Source: CBCXVS01 sp965178525 (GTDB lineage Bacteria; Tectomicrobia; Entotheonellia; Entotheonellales; Entotheonellaceae). From it: a DNA stretch of 21,758 bases. Position 1 is the stretch's first letter. The number at the start of each line of letters is the position of its first letter. Shown here piece by piece: positions 6,828 to 15,534 of the stretch. The stretch is from NCBI GenBank assembly GCA_965178525.1, contig CBCXVS010000112.1:1-21758 (forward strand). Reading direction: 5' to 3'. Both the position numbers and the translations under genes were made by a program. Below the pieces are notes generated by a model. It was not told the origin of the DNA. It searched no databases and was given only the letters and a program-made list of their open reading frames with translations.

Positions 6828-9092
6828 CTATACGAGCTGTAGCTGCTGCTGCCCGAGCCGATTGTAGCAGGCATGCGCCGCCTCGATGAAGAGCTGTGCC
6901 TCCTCGATACGCCGATGCGCCTCGGCCGGACTAATGTCCGACATCCCTTCCTCGTGAATACGGAACAGATAATTGGCAAACTTCGCACCGGCAAACCGAT
7001 CAAAGAAGCGTTCGGTGTCATAAAAACGGGTTCTGAACTCCTCGATAATGTGCTCCGGCTTGTCCAAGATGTCGATATTGTCATGTTGGATCAACGCCTT
7101 CGCTGCCTGCAGCATCGCTTCGTAAGCCATCCGCGCCGCTTGCACCGTCTCACCATCATCCAAGTGCACCTGCGCTTCAAAGACCTGCCGCTCGCTGGTC
7201 GCCAGGCCGAATTGCGTCAGCGACACCACTTCCCCGGCGCACTCGCCGACGCCCATATCGCCGAGGCTGTATTCGCGAGGATCAGCCCAGTCAGCGTAGT
7301 AGCTTCGATCCACGACATAGTCGGGCACCTTGGTCAAGTCCTCTAGCAAGGCGCGCATGCGCGCCTTGCCCGTCCGCTTGATAAACGACTGAAAACTTTC
7401 CCCGTGCTCCCGCTCTTGCACGTAGAAGTCGGTAATCCGGGTCACCACGTCCGGAATACGCTTCGAGGGTATGGCAACCGCAGCGAGTCCGTAGGTGCCG
7501 GCATTCTCCGTCCATTGGCCGCCGAGCACCACCTGGAAGTGCGGTACGGCATGGTTCCCCACCTTGCGGCTGACGCCATAGAAGCCGATGTCGGCGACGT
7601 GATGCTGACCGCAGGAATTAAAACAGCCGCTGATTTTAATCTTCAAGTCTTTCACCGCTTCATCGAGCGCGACGTTGCGGACGGCAATCCTTTGACGCAG
7701 CTCCGCCGCCAGTCCACGAGAGGAGGAAATACCCAGCTTGCAGGTGTCGGTTCCCGGGCAAGCGGTGATGTCAACCAGTGTGTTCGCGCCCGGCTGCGCC
7801 AGGCCGGCAGCCGCCAGCTCGGTATAAAGATTGGGCAAATCGGCTTGACTGATCCAGCGCAAGACAATGTTCTGCTCCACTGTCGTCCGCGCGCGCCCCC
7901 CGTTGTAGCGGCGGGCCATGTTGGCCACTGCCCGCATTTGCTCGGACGTGATATCGCCCAGCGGCAGGCAGACGGTCGCGACCGCATATCCGGGCTGCGC
8001 CTGGAACCGGACGTTCGTCTCCATCCAAGCCGCAAAACCCTCGGGATAAATCTCCAGCCCCAGCAGTTGCCCAGGACGCGTCGGCTGTTCATCCGTGATG
8101 TGAAGATCGTCCAGATAGGCCGTCCAGCGCTCGTCTTCCGGCAAATTCGCCAGCTCTTCGAGCACGAGCCGCCGAAATTCCTCGAGGCCTAACTTGGCAA
8201 CCAAGAATTTCAGACGCGCCCGAGCCCGATTGCGTTTCTCACCGAGGCGCGCAAACACCCGGCATACCGCCTGGGCTAGTGGCAATATCTCGTCTTCGGG
8301 CACAAACGCGTCGAACAATTGCGCTTGATGTGGCACGGCGCCAAGGCCACCGCCAACATAGAACTCAAACCCGCGGCGCTCGGTGCCGTCTTCGACCCGT
8401 GTTCTGGCAATGAGTCCGAGATCGTGCATATTGGCCAAGCCGCAGGCGTGATCGTAACAGCCCGAAAACGAAATCTTGAATTTGCGGCCAAAATCCTGTG
8501 CATCCTTGTGCCCCAGGAGGAAATAGGCGAGCGCCCGGGCATACGGGGTGACGTCAAAACTCTCATCGTTACAGACACCGGCGAGTGGGCAGGCAGCGAC
8601 ATTGCGCACCACATTGCCGCAGGCCTCCTGCGTGGTAATGCCCACGGCTGCCAAGCGCCGCATGAGGTCCGGCGTATCGTCAATATGGACAAAGTGCAGC
8701 TGAAAATCCTGGCGCGTGGTGACGTGGCAGATGGCGTCGGAGTACTCCTCTGCCAGATCGGCCAAAGTGTCCATTTGCTCGGTCGTGAGACCGCCAAACG
8801 GGATCTTGATGCGCTGCATCCCCGGCGCATCCCAGGCCGTATCTGGCCCCTTGGTGAGCTCCCCAGAGGGATAATTAAGAGGCTGAGTTTGTGTCCCGTC
8901 GTGGCGCTGGCCGTTGTCGTAGCGCTGGCCGTAGACGCCACGGCGCAGGCGGATCTCGGCAAAAATCTTGTCGTCGATTTTGCCCTGGCGTTTCAGATTG
9001 ATCTGGGTCTCGAACACGTCAATATCGTGTTCCAGTTCAGGGGCCACTTGCCCTTCGAGCTTGGCTTTCCAGGTCATCGTTTGGCTCATCAT
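6828..9092 (-). CDS. Siroheme nitrite/sulfite reductase with C-terminal helical domain
   Basis: This enzyme uses six electrons to reduce nitrite to ammonia or sulfite to sulfide at a coupled siroheme-[4Fe-4S] centre in the cytoplasm. It has 754 residues from the ATG at 9092; GAGG lies six bases upstream, and a second ATG follows at 9089. The two-half ferredoxin-like architecture is visible. In the first half CPLAGVC (Cys168, Cys174) and GCYDHAC (Cys212, Cys217) echo the cluster motif. In the second half CPGTDTC (Cys445, Cys451) and SGCFNSCG (Cys490, Cys494) give the classic CX5C...CX3C ligands. The last 100 or so residues form an extra helical, HEPN-like domain (ETVQAARMAYEAMLQAAKAL) absent from ordinary NirA or CysI. 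The sequence does not settle whether the substrate is nitrite or sulfite. Confidence 0.9.
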   Translation of the reverse strand: MMSQTMTWKAKLEGQVAPELEHDIDVFETQINLKRQGKIDDKIFAEIRLRRGVYGQRYDNGQRHDGTQTQPLNYPSGELTKGPDTAWDAPGMQRIKIPFGGLTTEQMDTLADLAEEYSDAICHVTTRQDFQLHFVHIDDTPDLMRRLAAVGITTQEACGNVVRNVAACPLAGVCNDESFDVTPYARALAYFLLGHKDAQDFGRKFKISFSGCYDHACGLANMHDLGLIARTRVEDGTERRGFEFYVGGGLGAVPHQAQLFDAFVPEDEILPLAQAVCRVFARLGEKRNRARARLKFLVAKLGLEEFRRLVLEELANLPEDERWTAYLDDLHITDEQPTRPGQLLGLEIYPEGFAAWMETNVRFQAQPGYAVATVCLPLGDITSEQMRAVANMARRYNGGRARTTVEQNIVLRWISQADLPNLYTELAAAGLAQPGANTLVDITACPGTDTCKLGISSSRGLAAELRQRIAVRNVALDEAVKDLKIKISGCFNSCGQHHVADIGFYGVSRKVGNHAVPHFQVVLGGQWTENAGTYGLAAVAIPSKRIPDVVTRITDFYVQEREHGESFQSFIKRTGKARMRALLEDLTKVPDYVVDRSYYADWADPREYSLGDMGVGECAGEVVSLTQFGLATSERQVFEAQVHLDDGETVQAARMAYEAMLQAAKALIQHDNIDILDKPEHIIEEFRTRFYDTERFFDRFAGAKFANYLFRIHEEGMSDISPAEAHRRIEEAQLFIEAAHACYNRLGQQQLQLV

Positions 9093-9183
9093 CGATATCC
9101 TCACGGTGGTTGCACATTCGGAGTAGCATGCAGCGTTCACCCTCACTTGCGGTGGTAGACTTGTTGCCGGACGTAATCCCACC

Positions 9184-9218
9184 AAAAAAGCCCACTCGCC
9201 TGCAAGAGGGAGTGGGCT
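9184..9218 (-). terminator. Terminator-like hairpin 2 in the reductase leader
   Basis: On the minus strand, AGCCCACTC and GAGTGGGCT form a 9-bp stem, continued after a bulged C by CCT/AGG with a CTTGC loop. Six T follow directly (9189-9184). This is a complete intrinsic terminator shape lying 92 bases before the reductase start. Confidence 0.7.
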
Positions 9219-9220
9219 GC

Positions 9221-9255
9221 AAAATAAAACCCACTCACCTGCGAAAGGGAGTGGG
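9221..9255 (-). terminator. Terminator-like hairpin 1, near-copy of hairpin 2
   Basis: On the minus strand, CCCACTC and GAGTGGG pair, followed by a bulged T, CCT/AGG and a TTCGC loop, then TTTTATTTT. It repeats hairpin 2 at a 39-base interval. Over 34 bases the copies differ at three positions only, all in the bulge or loop, so the stem and T-run are conserved. Confidence 0.65.
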
Positions 9256-9542
9256 CTGCAAAAGCGTCACTTTATGATGGAAGCGTCCGGGTCGACCTGA
9301 CTCACCTCCTCCCTTTCGGCCAGCAGACATTACACGCACGGGCACAACAGCACATGCCGCCAGTCTGATGGGTACGCCGGGAGGAAATGCCCTGGATAAT
9401 GGTCGAACCGTGATTCATTGAGATTCCGCCTGAACATGACAATCAAACAAACGTTTAGTAATGGCAACCTACCATAGGGTCGCAGCGCCTGTCAACTCAT
9501 GCTTGCAAAAAAATTTCACGGCTATGCACCCGCCATTTCTTC

Positions 9543-9563
9543 ATTCCGCATTCCGCATTCCGC
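9543..9563. repeat. Heptamer array (ATTCCGC)x3 after polA
   Basis: Three exact tandem copies of ATTCCGC end three bases before the polA stop codon (9567-9569). It is the same kind of structure, with a different unit, as the AGGACTG arrays at the ends of pcrA and glmU. Confidence 0.85.
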
Positions 9564-9566
9564 AAT

Positions 9567-12257
9567 CTAATGCGCCTCAGCCCAATTCTGCCCCCGCCCC
9601 ACGTCCACCGTCAGCGGCACCTGCAAGGACCAAACCTGCTCCATGATCTCCCGGATGCGCGGAATCATCTCATCCACCGCTTCTTCGGGGATCTCGAAAA
9701 GCAGTTCATCATGAATTTGCAACAGCATATGACAGGGCAGATGCTCCGCCTGTATCTGCGCGTGCAATTGCACCATCGCCAATTTAATCAAGTCGGCAGC
9801 CGAGCCTTGAAACGGCATATTGATCGCCGTGCGTTCTGCCGCCTCGCGGACGGTTCGGGTGCGGTGGTTCATATCCGGCAGATAGCGGCGGCGTTGCAAC
9901 AACGTGGTGACATAGCCCTGCTCACGGGCCTGCTCGATAATGCCATCGAGATAAGCCTTGACGAGCGGGTAGCGGTCGAAATAACTCTCGATGTAGTTCC
10001 GGGCCTCCTCATTGCTGATATGCAGGCGCTGCGCCAGGCCAAAGGGGCTGAGGCCGTAGATAATGCCAAAATTGACCGTTTTCGCCATGCGCCGCATGTC
10101 GCCGGCCACGATGTCCGCGTCAACGCCAAACACCTCCATCGCTGTACGCGTATGGATGTCTTGTCCCTGGCGAAAGGCATCGATCAGCACCGGGTCTTCG
10201 GTAAAATGGGCCAGCAGCCGCAGCTCGATCTGCGAATAATCCGCCGAGACCAAGAGATGGCCCGGCGCGGCAATGAAGGCACGGCGAATTTGCCGGCCCA
10301 GATCGGAGCGGATGGGGATATTTTGCAGATTCGGGTTACTGCTACTCAGGCGGCCCGTCTCCGTAATGGTCTGGTTCAACGAGGTATGAATACGCCCGGT
10401 TTGGGTATGAATCAATTGCGGCAGCGCATCCACATAGGTCGACTTCATCTTGGCGAGATGCCGGTAATCCAAGATCAGGCGCGGCAGGTCGTGTTCCAGG
10501 GACAGGTACTCCAACACCGAGACGTCCGTCGAATAGCCCCCCGACTTGGTCTTTTTGCCCGGCGGCAGCTTGAGCTTCTCGAAGAGAATCTGTTGCAATT
10601 GCTGCGACGAATTGACGTTGAACTCCTCGCCAGCCAGGCTAAAAATGTCCTGCAAGAGGCCCTCCATCTGTCCCTGTAGCTGCAGCGACATGCCGTGCAG
10701 GTAGGCGGCATCGATCATCATGCCCTGCATCTCCAGAGCGGCGAGCACCTTGATGAGCGGCATTTCGACATCGTGAAAGAGGCGGTCGAGATGATGCGCC
10801 GCCAGACGCGGCTGCTGCATCTGCGTGAGCAGCGCGGCCACATCGGCATCTTCCGCGCTGTAGGGGGTGGCGCGCTCGATATCAACCTGGTCGAAGGTCA
10901 CCTGCTTCGCCCCCTTACCAGCGACCTCCTCGTAGCTCATGGGGGTGTATTGTAAATACTCGCGCGCCAAGGCATCGAGATTGTTCGCCCGGCGCGACTG
11001 ATTGAGCAGGTAGCCAGCTACCATGGTATCAAAGGCAATCCCCTGCAGGGTCACGCCGTGACGCTGCAACACGATGAAGTCGTACTTAATATTCTGGCCG
11101 TACTTGGACATCGCAGCATCTTCAAAGAGCGGGCGTAAACGCTCCAGCACCACCTCCCGGTCCAACTGCTGCGGCACGCCAAGATAGCTATGGCGCATAG
11201 GAATATAGACCGCCTCATGGGGCGTATGCGCCAGGGCGATCCCGACGAGGTCCGCCACCATGGGATCCTGGCTTGTGGTTTCCGTGTCAACGGCAAACCC
11301 TGCAGACTGGCGCAGTGCGGCGATTTCGGCATCGAGTTCGTCAAGCGTGAAAATCGTGCGATAATGTTTGTCGACCGCGGGCGGAGTGCTGTCGGACTCG
11401 GTTTCCAGCATTTGCAAATCGGTCTTGAACTCGAGTTCCTCGTACAAGGCGCGCAACGCCTGGGTATCCCCATCATCCACGGCAAGTTCGGCAAGCGTCA
11501 CTTCAATCGGCACCGCCACATCAATCGTGACCTGCTGCCGGCTGCGGCGCGCCGACTCGGCATGTTCGCGCAAGCGCTCGCGCATCTTGGGCTGTTTCAC
11601 CTCATCGACGCGCGTCAATACCTCTTCGATCGTCCCGAACGTCGTGAGCAGTTGTTTGGCCGTCTTTTCTCCAATGCCCGGCACACCGGGGACATTGTCC
11701 GAACTATCGCCCATCAAACCCAGCATCTCGATGACCCGTGCCGGTTCCACCCCAAAGCGCGCTTGCACCTCCGCCGCGCCGATGCGCTGCTCCTTCCTAG
11801 GATCGAAGATCGTGACATGCTCATCCACGAGTTGATACAGGTCCTTGTCATTGCTCACCAGGACGACATCACAGCCCTCGGCGGTAAAACGCCGGGCCAA
11901 GGTACCGATGATGTCATCCGCCTCGTAGCCTTGCAAACTCAATTTGGGAATGTTGAAGGCCTCAACTAAACGATGAATATACGGCAACTGGGTGACCATA
12001 TCCTCAGGCATCGGGCGGCGGTGCGCTTTATAGGTGGGATCAAACTCGTGCCGAAACGTGGGCCCGCGCTCATCGAAGACCACCGCTAGGTACTGTGGCT
12101 GACCCTCGCGCATGAGCTTTTGCAGCATGTTCTTGAACACAAACACCGCATTAGTCGGAATGCCCGACGAGGTAGAGAGGCCCTGCCGGGGGGCATAAAA
12201 GGCCCGGTACACATAGGCAGATCCGTCCACGAGATAGGCAGTTGGCCGCTCAGACAT
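9567..12257 (-). CDS. polA: DNA polymerase I
   Basis: PolA removes RNA primers and fills gaps in replication and repair. From the ATG at 12257, with AAAGGAGG just upstream, it has 896 residues. All three domains are present. The 5'-3' exonuclease (about 1-290) shows YLVDGSAYVYRAFYA and GYEADDIIGTLA. The 3'-5' proofreading domain keeps the Asp-x-Glu pair in FAVDTETTS (Asp324, Glu326), so proofreading is probably active, unlike in some family members. The polymerase domain shows SADYSQIELRLLAH, the O-helix RRMAKTVNFGIIYG and the C-terminal IHDELLFEIP. It is the last gene of the gatC-gatA-gatB-polA run, 43 bases after gatB, and ends with TAG beside a heptamer array. Confidence 0.97.
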   Translation of the reverse strand: MSERPTAYLVDGSAYVYRAFYAPRQGLSTSSGIPTNAVFVFKNMLQKLMREGQPQYLAVVFDERGPTFRHEFDPTYKAHRRPMPEDMVTQLPYIHRLVEAFNIPKLSLQGYEADDIIGTLARRFTAEGCDVVLVSNDKDLYQLVDEHVTIFDPRKEQRIGAAEVQARFGVEPARVIEMLGLMGDSSDNVPGVPGIGEKTAKQLLTTFGTIEEVLTRVDEVKQPKMRERLREHAESARRSRQQVTIDVAVPIEVTLAELAVDDGDTQALRALYEELEFKTDLQMLETESDSTPPAVDKHYRTIFTLDELDAEIAALRQSAGFAVDTETTSQDPMVADLVGIALAHTPHEAVYIPMRHSYLGVPQQLDREVVLERLRPLFEDAAMSKYGQNIKYDFIVLQRHGVTLQGIAFDTMVAGYLLNQSRRANNLDALAREYLQYTPMSYEEVAGKGAKQVTFDQVDIERATPYSAEDADVAALLTQMQQPRLAAHHLDRLFHDVEMPLIKVLAALEMQGMMIDAAYLHGMSLQLQGQMEGLLQDIFSLAGEEFNVNSSQQLQQILFEKLKLPPGKKTKSGGYSTDVSVLEYLSLEHDLPRLILDYRHLAKMKSTYVDALPQLIHTQTGRIHTSLNQTITETGRLSSSNPNLQNIPIRSDLGRQIRRAFIAAPGHLLVSADYSQIELRLLAHFTEDPVLIDAFRQGQDIHTRTAMEVFGVDADIVAGDMRRMAKTVNFGIIYGLSPFGLAQRLHISNEEARNYIESYFDRYPLVKAYLDGIIEQAREQGYVTTLLQRRRYLPDMNHRTRTVREAAERTAINMPFQGSAADLIKLAMVQLHAQIQAEHLPCHMLLQIHDELLFEIPEEAVDEMIPRIREIMEQVWSLQVPLTVDVGRGQNWAEAH

Positions 12258-12274
12258 GCTACCTCCTTTATGCG

Positions 12275-12302
12275 AGGACTGCGGGTTGAGGACGGCGTGC
12301 TC
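12275..12302. repeat. Degenerate heptamer stretch between gatB and polA
   Basis: With a 7-base period the stretch reads AGGACTG, CGGGTTG, AGGACGG, CGTGCTC, running into the gatB stop (12301-12303). The first unit equals the repeat found after pcrA and glmU; the rest are diverged. It may be an old array of the same class, but four units with this much divergence could be chance. Confidence 0.35.
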
Positions 12303-13740
12303 AGGCATCCAAGAGCTTCCGCAGGAGTTCGTTGACCATCTTGGGATTGGCCTTGCCTTGTGTGGCCTTCATCGTCTGGCCCACGAAAAAGCCCATCATC
12401 TTCTGCTTGCCCGCGCGATAGTCCGCAACCTGCGAGGGATTGTCATCGAGAATATGTTGAATCGCCGCTTCCAGCGCCGCACGATCGCTCATCTGCACCA
12501 GACCCTGCTCTTCCACGATCGCACGGGCCTGCTGGCCGGACTTGACCATCTCATCGAACACCGTCTTGGCGATTTTGCCACTGATGACGCCGTCGTCCAC
12601 CAGTTGCAACATCCCGGCCAGATGGCTTGGCGTGACCGCGATCTGCGAGGGCGTCAGGTGCTGCCGGTTGAGCTCGCGCATGACCTCGCCCATGACCCAG
12701 TTGCTCACCACTTTGGGCTGGTTGAAACGCTGCACCGTCCCTTCAAAATACGCCGCCAAGTCGCGAGAGGCGGTCAGCACCTCGGCATCATAATCCGGCA
12801 AGCCATAGTCCGTCACGAACCGCTGTTGTTTGGCGTCCGGCAGTTCCGGCAGTTCCTGACGCACACGGGTAATCCAGGCCGGATCGATATGTAACGGCAC
12901 CAGATCCGGCTCCGGGAAGTAGCGGTAATCATGCGCTTCTTCCTTGCTGCGCATCGGCTGCGTCACGCCCCGATCGGCATCGAACAGGCGCGTTTCCTGC
13001 TCAATACGGCCGCCGCTCTCCAAGATGTCCGCCTGCCGCTCGATTTCATACGCCAACGCCCGCTGCACATGGCGAAACGAATTTAAGTTTTTGATTTCGG
13101 TTCGCGTGCCGAGTGCTTCGGCGCCAACCGGGCGCAGCGAGACATTGGCGTCACAGCGCAGGCTCCCCTCCTCCATATTGCCATCGCACACCTCGATGTA
13201 CTCCAGAATCGTCTTCAGCTTCTGCAGGTACACCTTGGCCTCTTCCGGCGACCGCAAATCCGGCTCACTGACAATTTCCAGCAGGGGCACGCCACAGCGG
13301 TTATGATCCACATAGCTCTTGGTCCGATCGGCGAGATTCTCGCCGTGAATCGACTTGCCGGCATCCTCTTCCACGTGAATACGGGTGAGACGCACCGGTT
13401 TGCTGACGCCCTCGACATCAATGGTGAGATGCCCCCCCGCGATCAGCGGCTCGTCATACTGGGAAATTTGATAGCCCTTGGGCAGATCCGGGTAAAAATA
13501 ATTTTTCCGCGCAAATCGGCAGGCATCCGTAACGGTCCCCTGCATCGCCAGGCCCGTGCGCACGGCAAACTCGATCACTTGCTGGTTCAGCACCGGCAAC
13601 ACGCCAGGCAGGCCCAGACACACCGGACAGGCATGCTCATTGGGATCGGCCTGAAACGTGGTCGAACACGTACAGAAAAGTTTAGACTTGGTCAACAATT
13701 GGGCATGCACTTCAAGCCCGATCACACTTTCGTATGCCAT
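12301..13740 (-). CDS. gatB: Asp/Glu-tRNA amidotransferase subunit B
   Basis: GatB is the tRNA-binding and kinase subunit of GatCAB. It phosphorylates the side chain of Glu-tRNA(Gln) or Asp-tRNA(Asn) before amidation. The start MAYESVIGLEVHAQLLTK at 13740 matches the family and gives 479 residues, close to the usual length; the open frame extends upstream but overlaps gatA and has no family sequence. The zinc-binding cysteines (FCTCSTTF and CPVCLGLPG) and the GYQISQYDEPL region are intact. The C-terminal YqeY-like tail ends in VNELLRKLLDA. gatA ends 22 bases upstream and polA begins 43 bases downstream, suggesting one operon. Confidence 0.97.
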   Translation of the reverse strand: MAYESVIGLEVHAQLLTKSKLFCTCSTTFQADPNEHACPVCLGLPGVLPVLNQQVIEFAVRTGLAMQGTVTDACRFARKNYFYPDLPKGYQISQYDEPLIAGGHLTIDVEGVSKPVRLTRIHVEEDAGKSIHGENLADRTKSYVDHNRCGVPLLEIVSEPDLRSPEEAKVYLQKLKTILEYIEVCDGNMEEGSLRCDANVSLRPVGAEALGTRTEIKNLNSFRHVQRALAYEIERQADILESGGRIEQETRLFDADRGVTQPMRSKEEAHDYRYFPEPDLVPLHIDPAWITRVRQELPELPDAKQQRFVTDYGLPDYDAEVLTASRDLAAYFEGTVQRFNQPKVVSNWVMGEVMRELNRQHLTPSQIAVTPSHLAGMLQLVDDGVISGKIAKTVFDEMVKSGQQARAIVEEQGLVQMSDRAALEAAIQHILDDNPSQVADYRAGKQKMMGFFVGQTMKATQGKANPKMVNELLRKLLDA

Positions 13741-13762
13741 AAAACGACTCCGCCTGCCGCAC

Positions 13763-15229
13763 TCAGTCGAGTACCGGCTTCTGGGTATGAAAATCCGTCT
13801 GCGCCTCGAACGCCGCGGCCACTTGCAGCACCGTCTCCTCCCGAAACGGCGGCGCCATAATTTGTAGCCCAATGGGTAGCATCTGCGGCGTAAAACCGCA
13901 CGGAATCGAGATCGCCGGGAGCCCTGCCAGGCTCACCGGCGTGGTAAATACATCGGCCAGATACATCTGTAACGGATCATCGAGACGCTCGCCCAGGCGA
14001 AACGCCGGGGTCGGCGACACCGGCGTGACGAGGGCGTCACATTGGGTAAATGCCTGGCGAAAATCCTGCCGGAACAGCGTGCGCAGTTGCTGCGCCTTTT
14101 TGTAATAGGCATCGTAGTAGCCCGAGCTGAGCGCATACGTCCCCAACATAATACGCCGCTTCACCTCCGGTCCAAACCCCTCGGCCCGGGTCTGTTTGTA
14201 CATCGTCAGGAGATCCGTACTTGAGTCAGCGCGCTGGCCGTATCGCACCCCATCGTAGCGCGCCAGATTCGAACTCGCCTCAGCATTGGCCAAAATATAA
14301 TACGTGGCCACGGCATAGCGGGTGTGCGGCAAGGTCACCTCGACCAGCTCCGCCCCGAGCTGGCGCAACGTCTCAATCCCAGCCTGCACCGCCGCCTCGA
14401 CCTCCGGGTCCATGCCCTCGACAAAATAGTCTTGGGGTACGCCCAATTTCATACCGCGCACGCCATGCGCGAGCACTCGCGTATAATCCGGGACCGGTAC
14501 GTCGCCAGAGGTCGAATCGCAGGGATCGTGGCCGGCAATGGCCGGCAAGAGCAACGCGGCGTCTCGTACGTCTTTGGTCAGCGGACCAATCTGCTCCAGC
14601 GATGAGGCAAAGGCCACCAAGCCGTAACGAGACACCCGGCCATACGTGGGTTTGAGCCCAACGACGCCGGTCATGGCCGCCGGCAGCCGGATCGAGCCGC
14701 CCGTATCGGACCCAAGAGCCGCGATACAGGCATCGGCGGCGACCGCTGCCGCCGAGCCGCCACTGGAACCACCGGGCACATAGTCAAAATGGCCCCACGG
14801 GTTGCGGGTCGGAGCAAACGCGGAATTTTCGGTCGACGAGCCCATGCCAAACTCGTCCAGGTTCGTCTTCCCGACAAACACCGCCCCGGCGTCGCGCAAG
14901 CGCCGCACCACCGTCGCATCGTACGGCGGCACGAAGTTCGCCAACATCCGTGAGGCGCAGGTTGTCCGCACCCCATCGGTGCACATATTGTCTTTAATGG
15001 CCAGCGGTATTCCTTGCAAGGGCGACCGGATCTCACCGCGGGCAAAGGCGGCATCCGCCGCCGCCGCTTGCTCTCGGGCCAGATCAGCCGTCACGCTGAT
15101 GTAGGCGTGGATGTGCGCCTCAACGCCTTGGAGCTGCTGCAAAACCGCTTCGGTCAACGCGACGGCGCTGAGTTCACCCCGCGAGAGTTGCGCGTGTAGG
15201 GCGTGGATCGTGTGATGACATACGGCCAT
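13763..15229 (-). CDS. gatA: Asp/Glu-tRNA amidotransferase subunit A
   Basis: GatA is the amidase subunit. It releases ammonia from glutamine and passes it to GatB for transamidation of misacylated tRNA. The product of 488 residues has the normal length. The amidase-signature catalytic residues are visible: Lys79 (LAIKDN), cis-Ser155 (PGGSSGGSA) and nucleophile Ser179 (SDTGGSIRLPA). It starts six bases after the gatC stop and ends 22 bases before gatB, so the three subunits should be made together. With gatB and gatC present, the organism probably makes Gln-tRNA and/or Asn-tRNA by the indirect route. Confidence 0.98.
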   Translation of the reverse strand: MAVCHHTIHALHAQLSRGELSAVALTEAVLQQLQGVEAHIHAYISVTADLAREQAAAADAAFARGEIRSPLQGIPLAIKDNMCTDGVRTTCASRMLANFVPPYDATVVRRLRDAGAVFVGKTNLDEFGMGSSTENSAFAPTRNPWGHFDYVPGGSSGGSAAAVAADACIAALGSDTGGSIRLPAAMTGVVGLKPTYGRVSRYGLVAFASSLEQIGPLTKDVRDAALLLPAIAGHDPCDSTSGDVPVPDYTRVLAHGVRGMKLGVPQDYFVEGMDPEVEAAVQAGIETLRQLGAELVEVTLPHTRYAVATYYILANAEASSNLARYDGVRYGQRADSSTDLLTMYKQTRAEGFGPEVKRRIMLGTYALSSGYYDAYYKKAQQLRTLFRQDFRQAFTQCDALVTPVSPTPAFRLGERLDDPLQMYLADVFTTPVSLAGLPAISIPCGFTPQMLPIGLQIMAPPFREETVLQVAAAFEAQTDFHTQKPVLD

Positions 15230-15235
15230 GATACG

Positions 15236-15520
15236 TCACTCAATAATACGCGGCACGACAAAATACTGATGCGTGCTTTCGGGTGCATTGCGCAGCGCAT
15301 CCTCGACCGGCAAGGTCTGGTGGACCCTATCCTCTCGGAACACATTCACCAAATCGAGGACATGCGAGGTCGGTTCGACGTCGTCAGTAGGGACTTCATT
15401 GAGCTGGTCCATATAGGCCAAGATGGCGTTCAACTGCTCGCCAAACTGTTGCCGCTCCGCGTCGCTGAGCGTTAGGCGCGCCAGATGCGCCACATACTCC
15501 ACTTGCTCCAGGGAAATCAT
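15236..15520 (-). CDS. gatC: Asp/Glu-tRNA amidotransferase subunit C
   Basis: GatC is the small belt-like subunit that holds GatA and GatB together. The start is the ATG at 15520, preceded by GAGGT, giving 94 residues, the normal length; the upstream frame extension reads into a repeat and is not family sequence. The signature VEYVAHLARLTLSDAE, then LNAILAYMDQLNEV and the C-terminal HQYFVVPRIIE are present. Its upstream region holds the heptamer element with the 99-bp insertion, whose near edge is 30 bases before the start codon. That element could therefore affect expression of the gat-polA operon. Confidence 0.97.
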   Translation of the reverse strand: MISLEQVEYVAHLARLTLSDAERQQFGEQLNAILAYMDQLNEVPTDDVEPTSHVLDLVNVFREDRVHQTLPVEDALRNAPESTHQYFVVPRIIE

Positions 15521-15534
15521 GATACCTCGCTTAC

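Larger units (their letters stand above)
9093..9566 (-). other. Long leader/intergenic region between polA and the reductase
   Basis: These 474 bases hold two terminator-like hairpins (9184-9255) and a heptamer array (9543-9563) and otherwise no gene I can support. A 33-codon minus-strand frame starting with MSAGRKGGG runs into the first hairpin but has no family resemblance. I see no convincing promoter. The reductase start lies 92 bases after the second hairpin. Confidence 0.6.

Noticed and set aside
9184..9263. The paired hairpins as an ANTAR antiterminator target.
   Set aside because: ANTAR targets are two hairpins with hexanucleotide loops carrying A at position 1 and G at position 4. 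These loops are five bases and lack that pattern.
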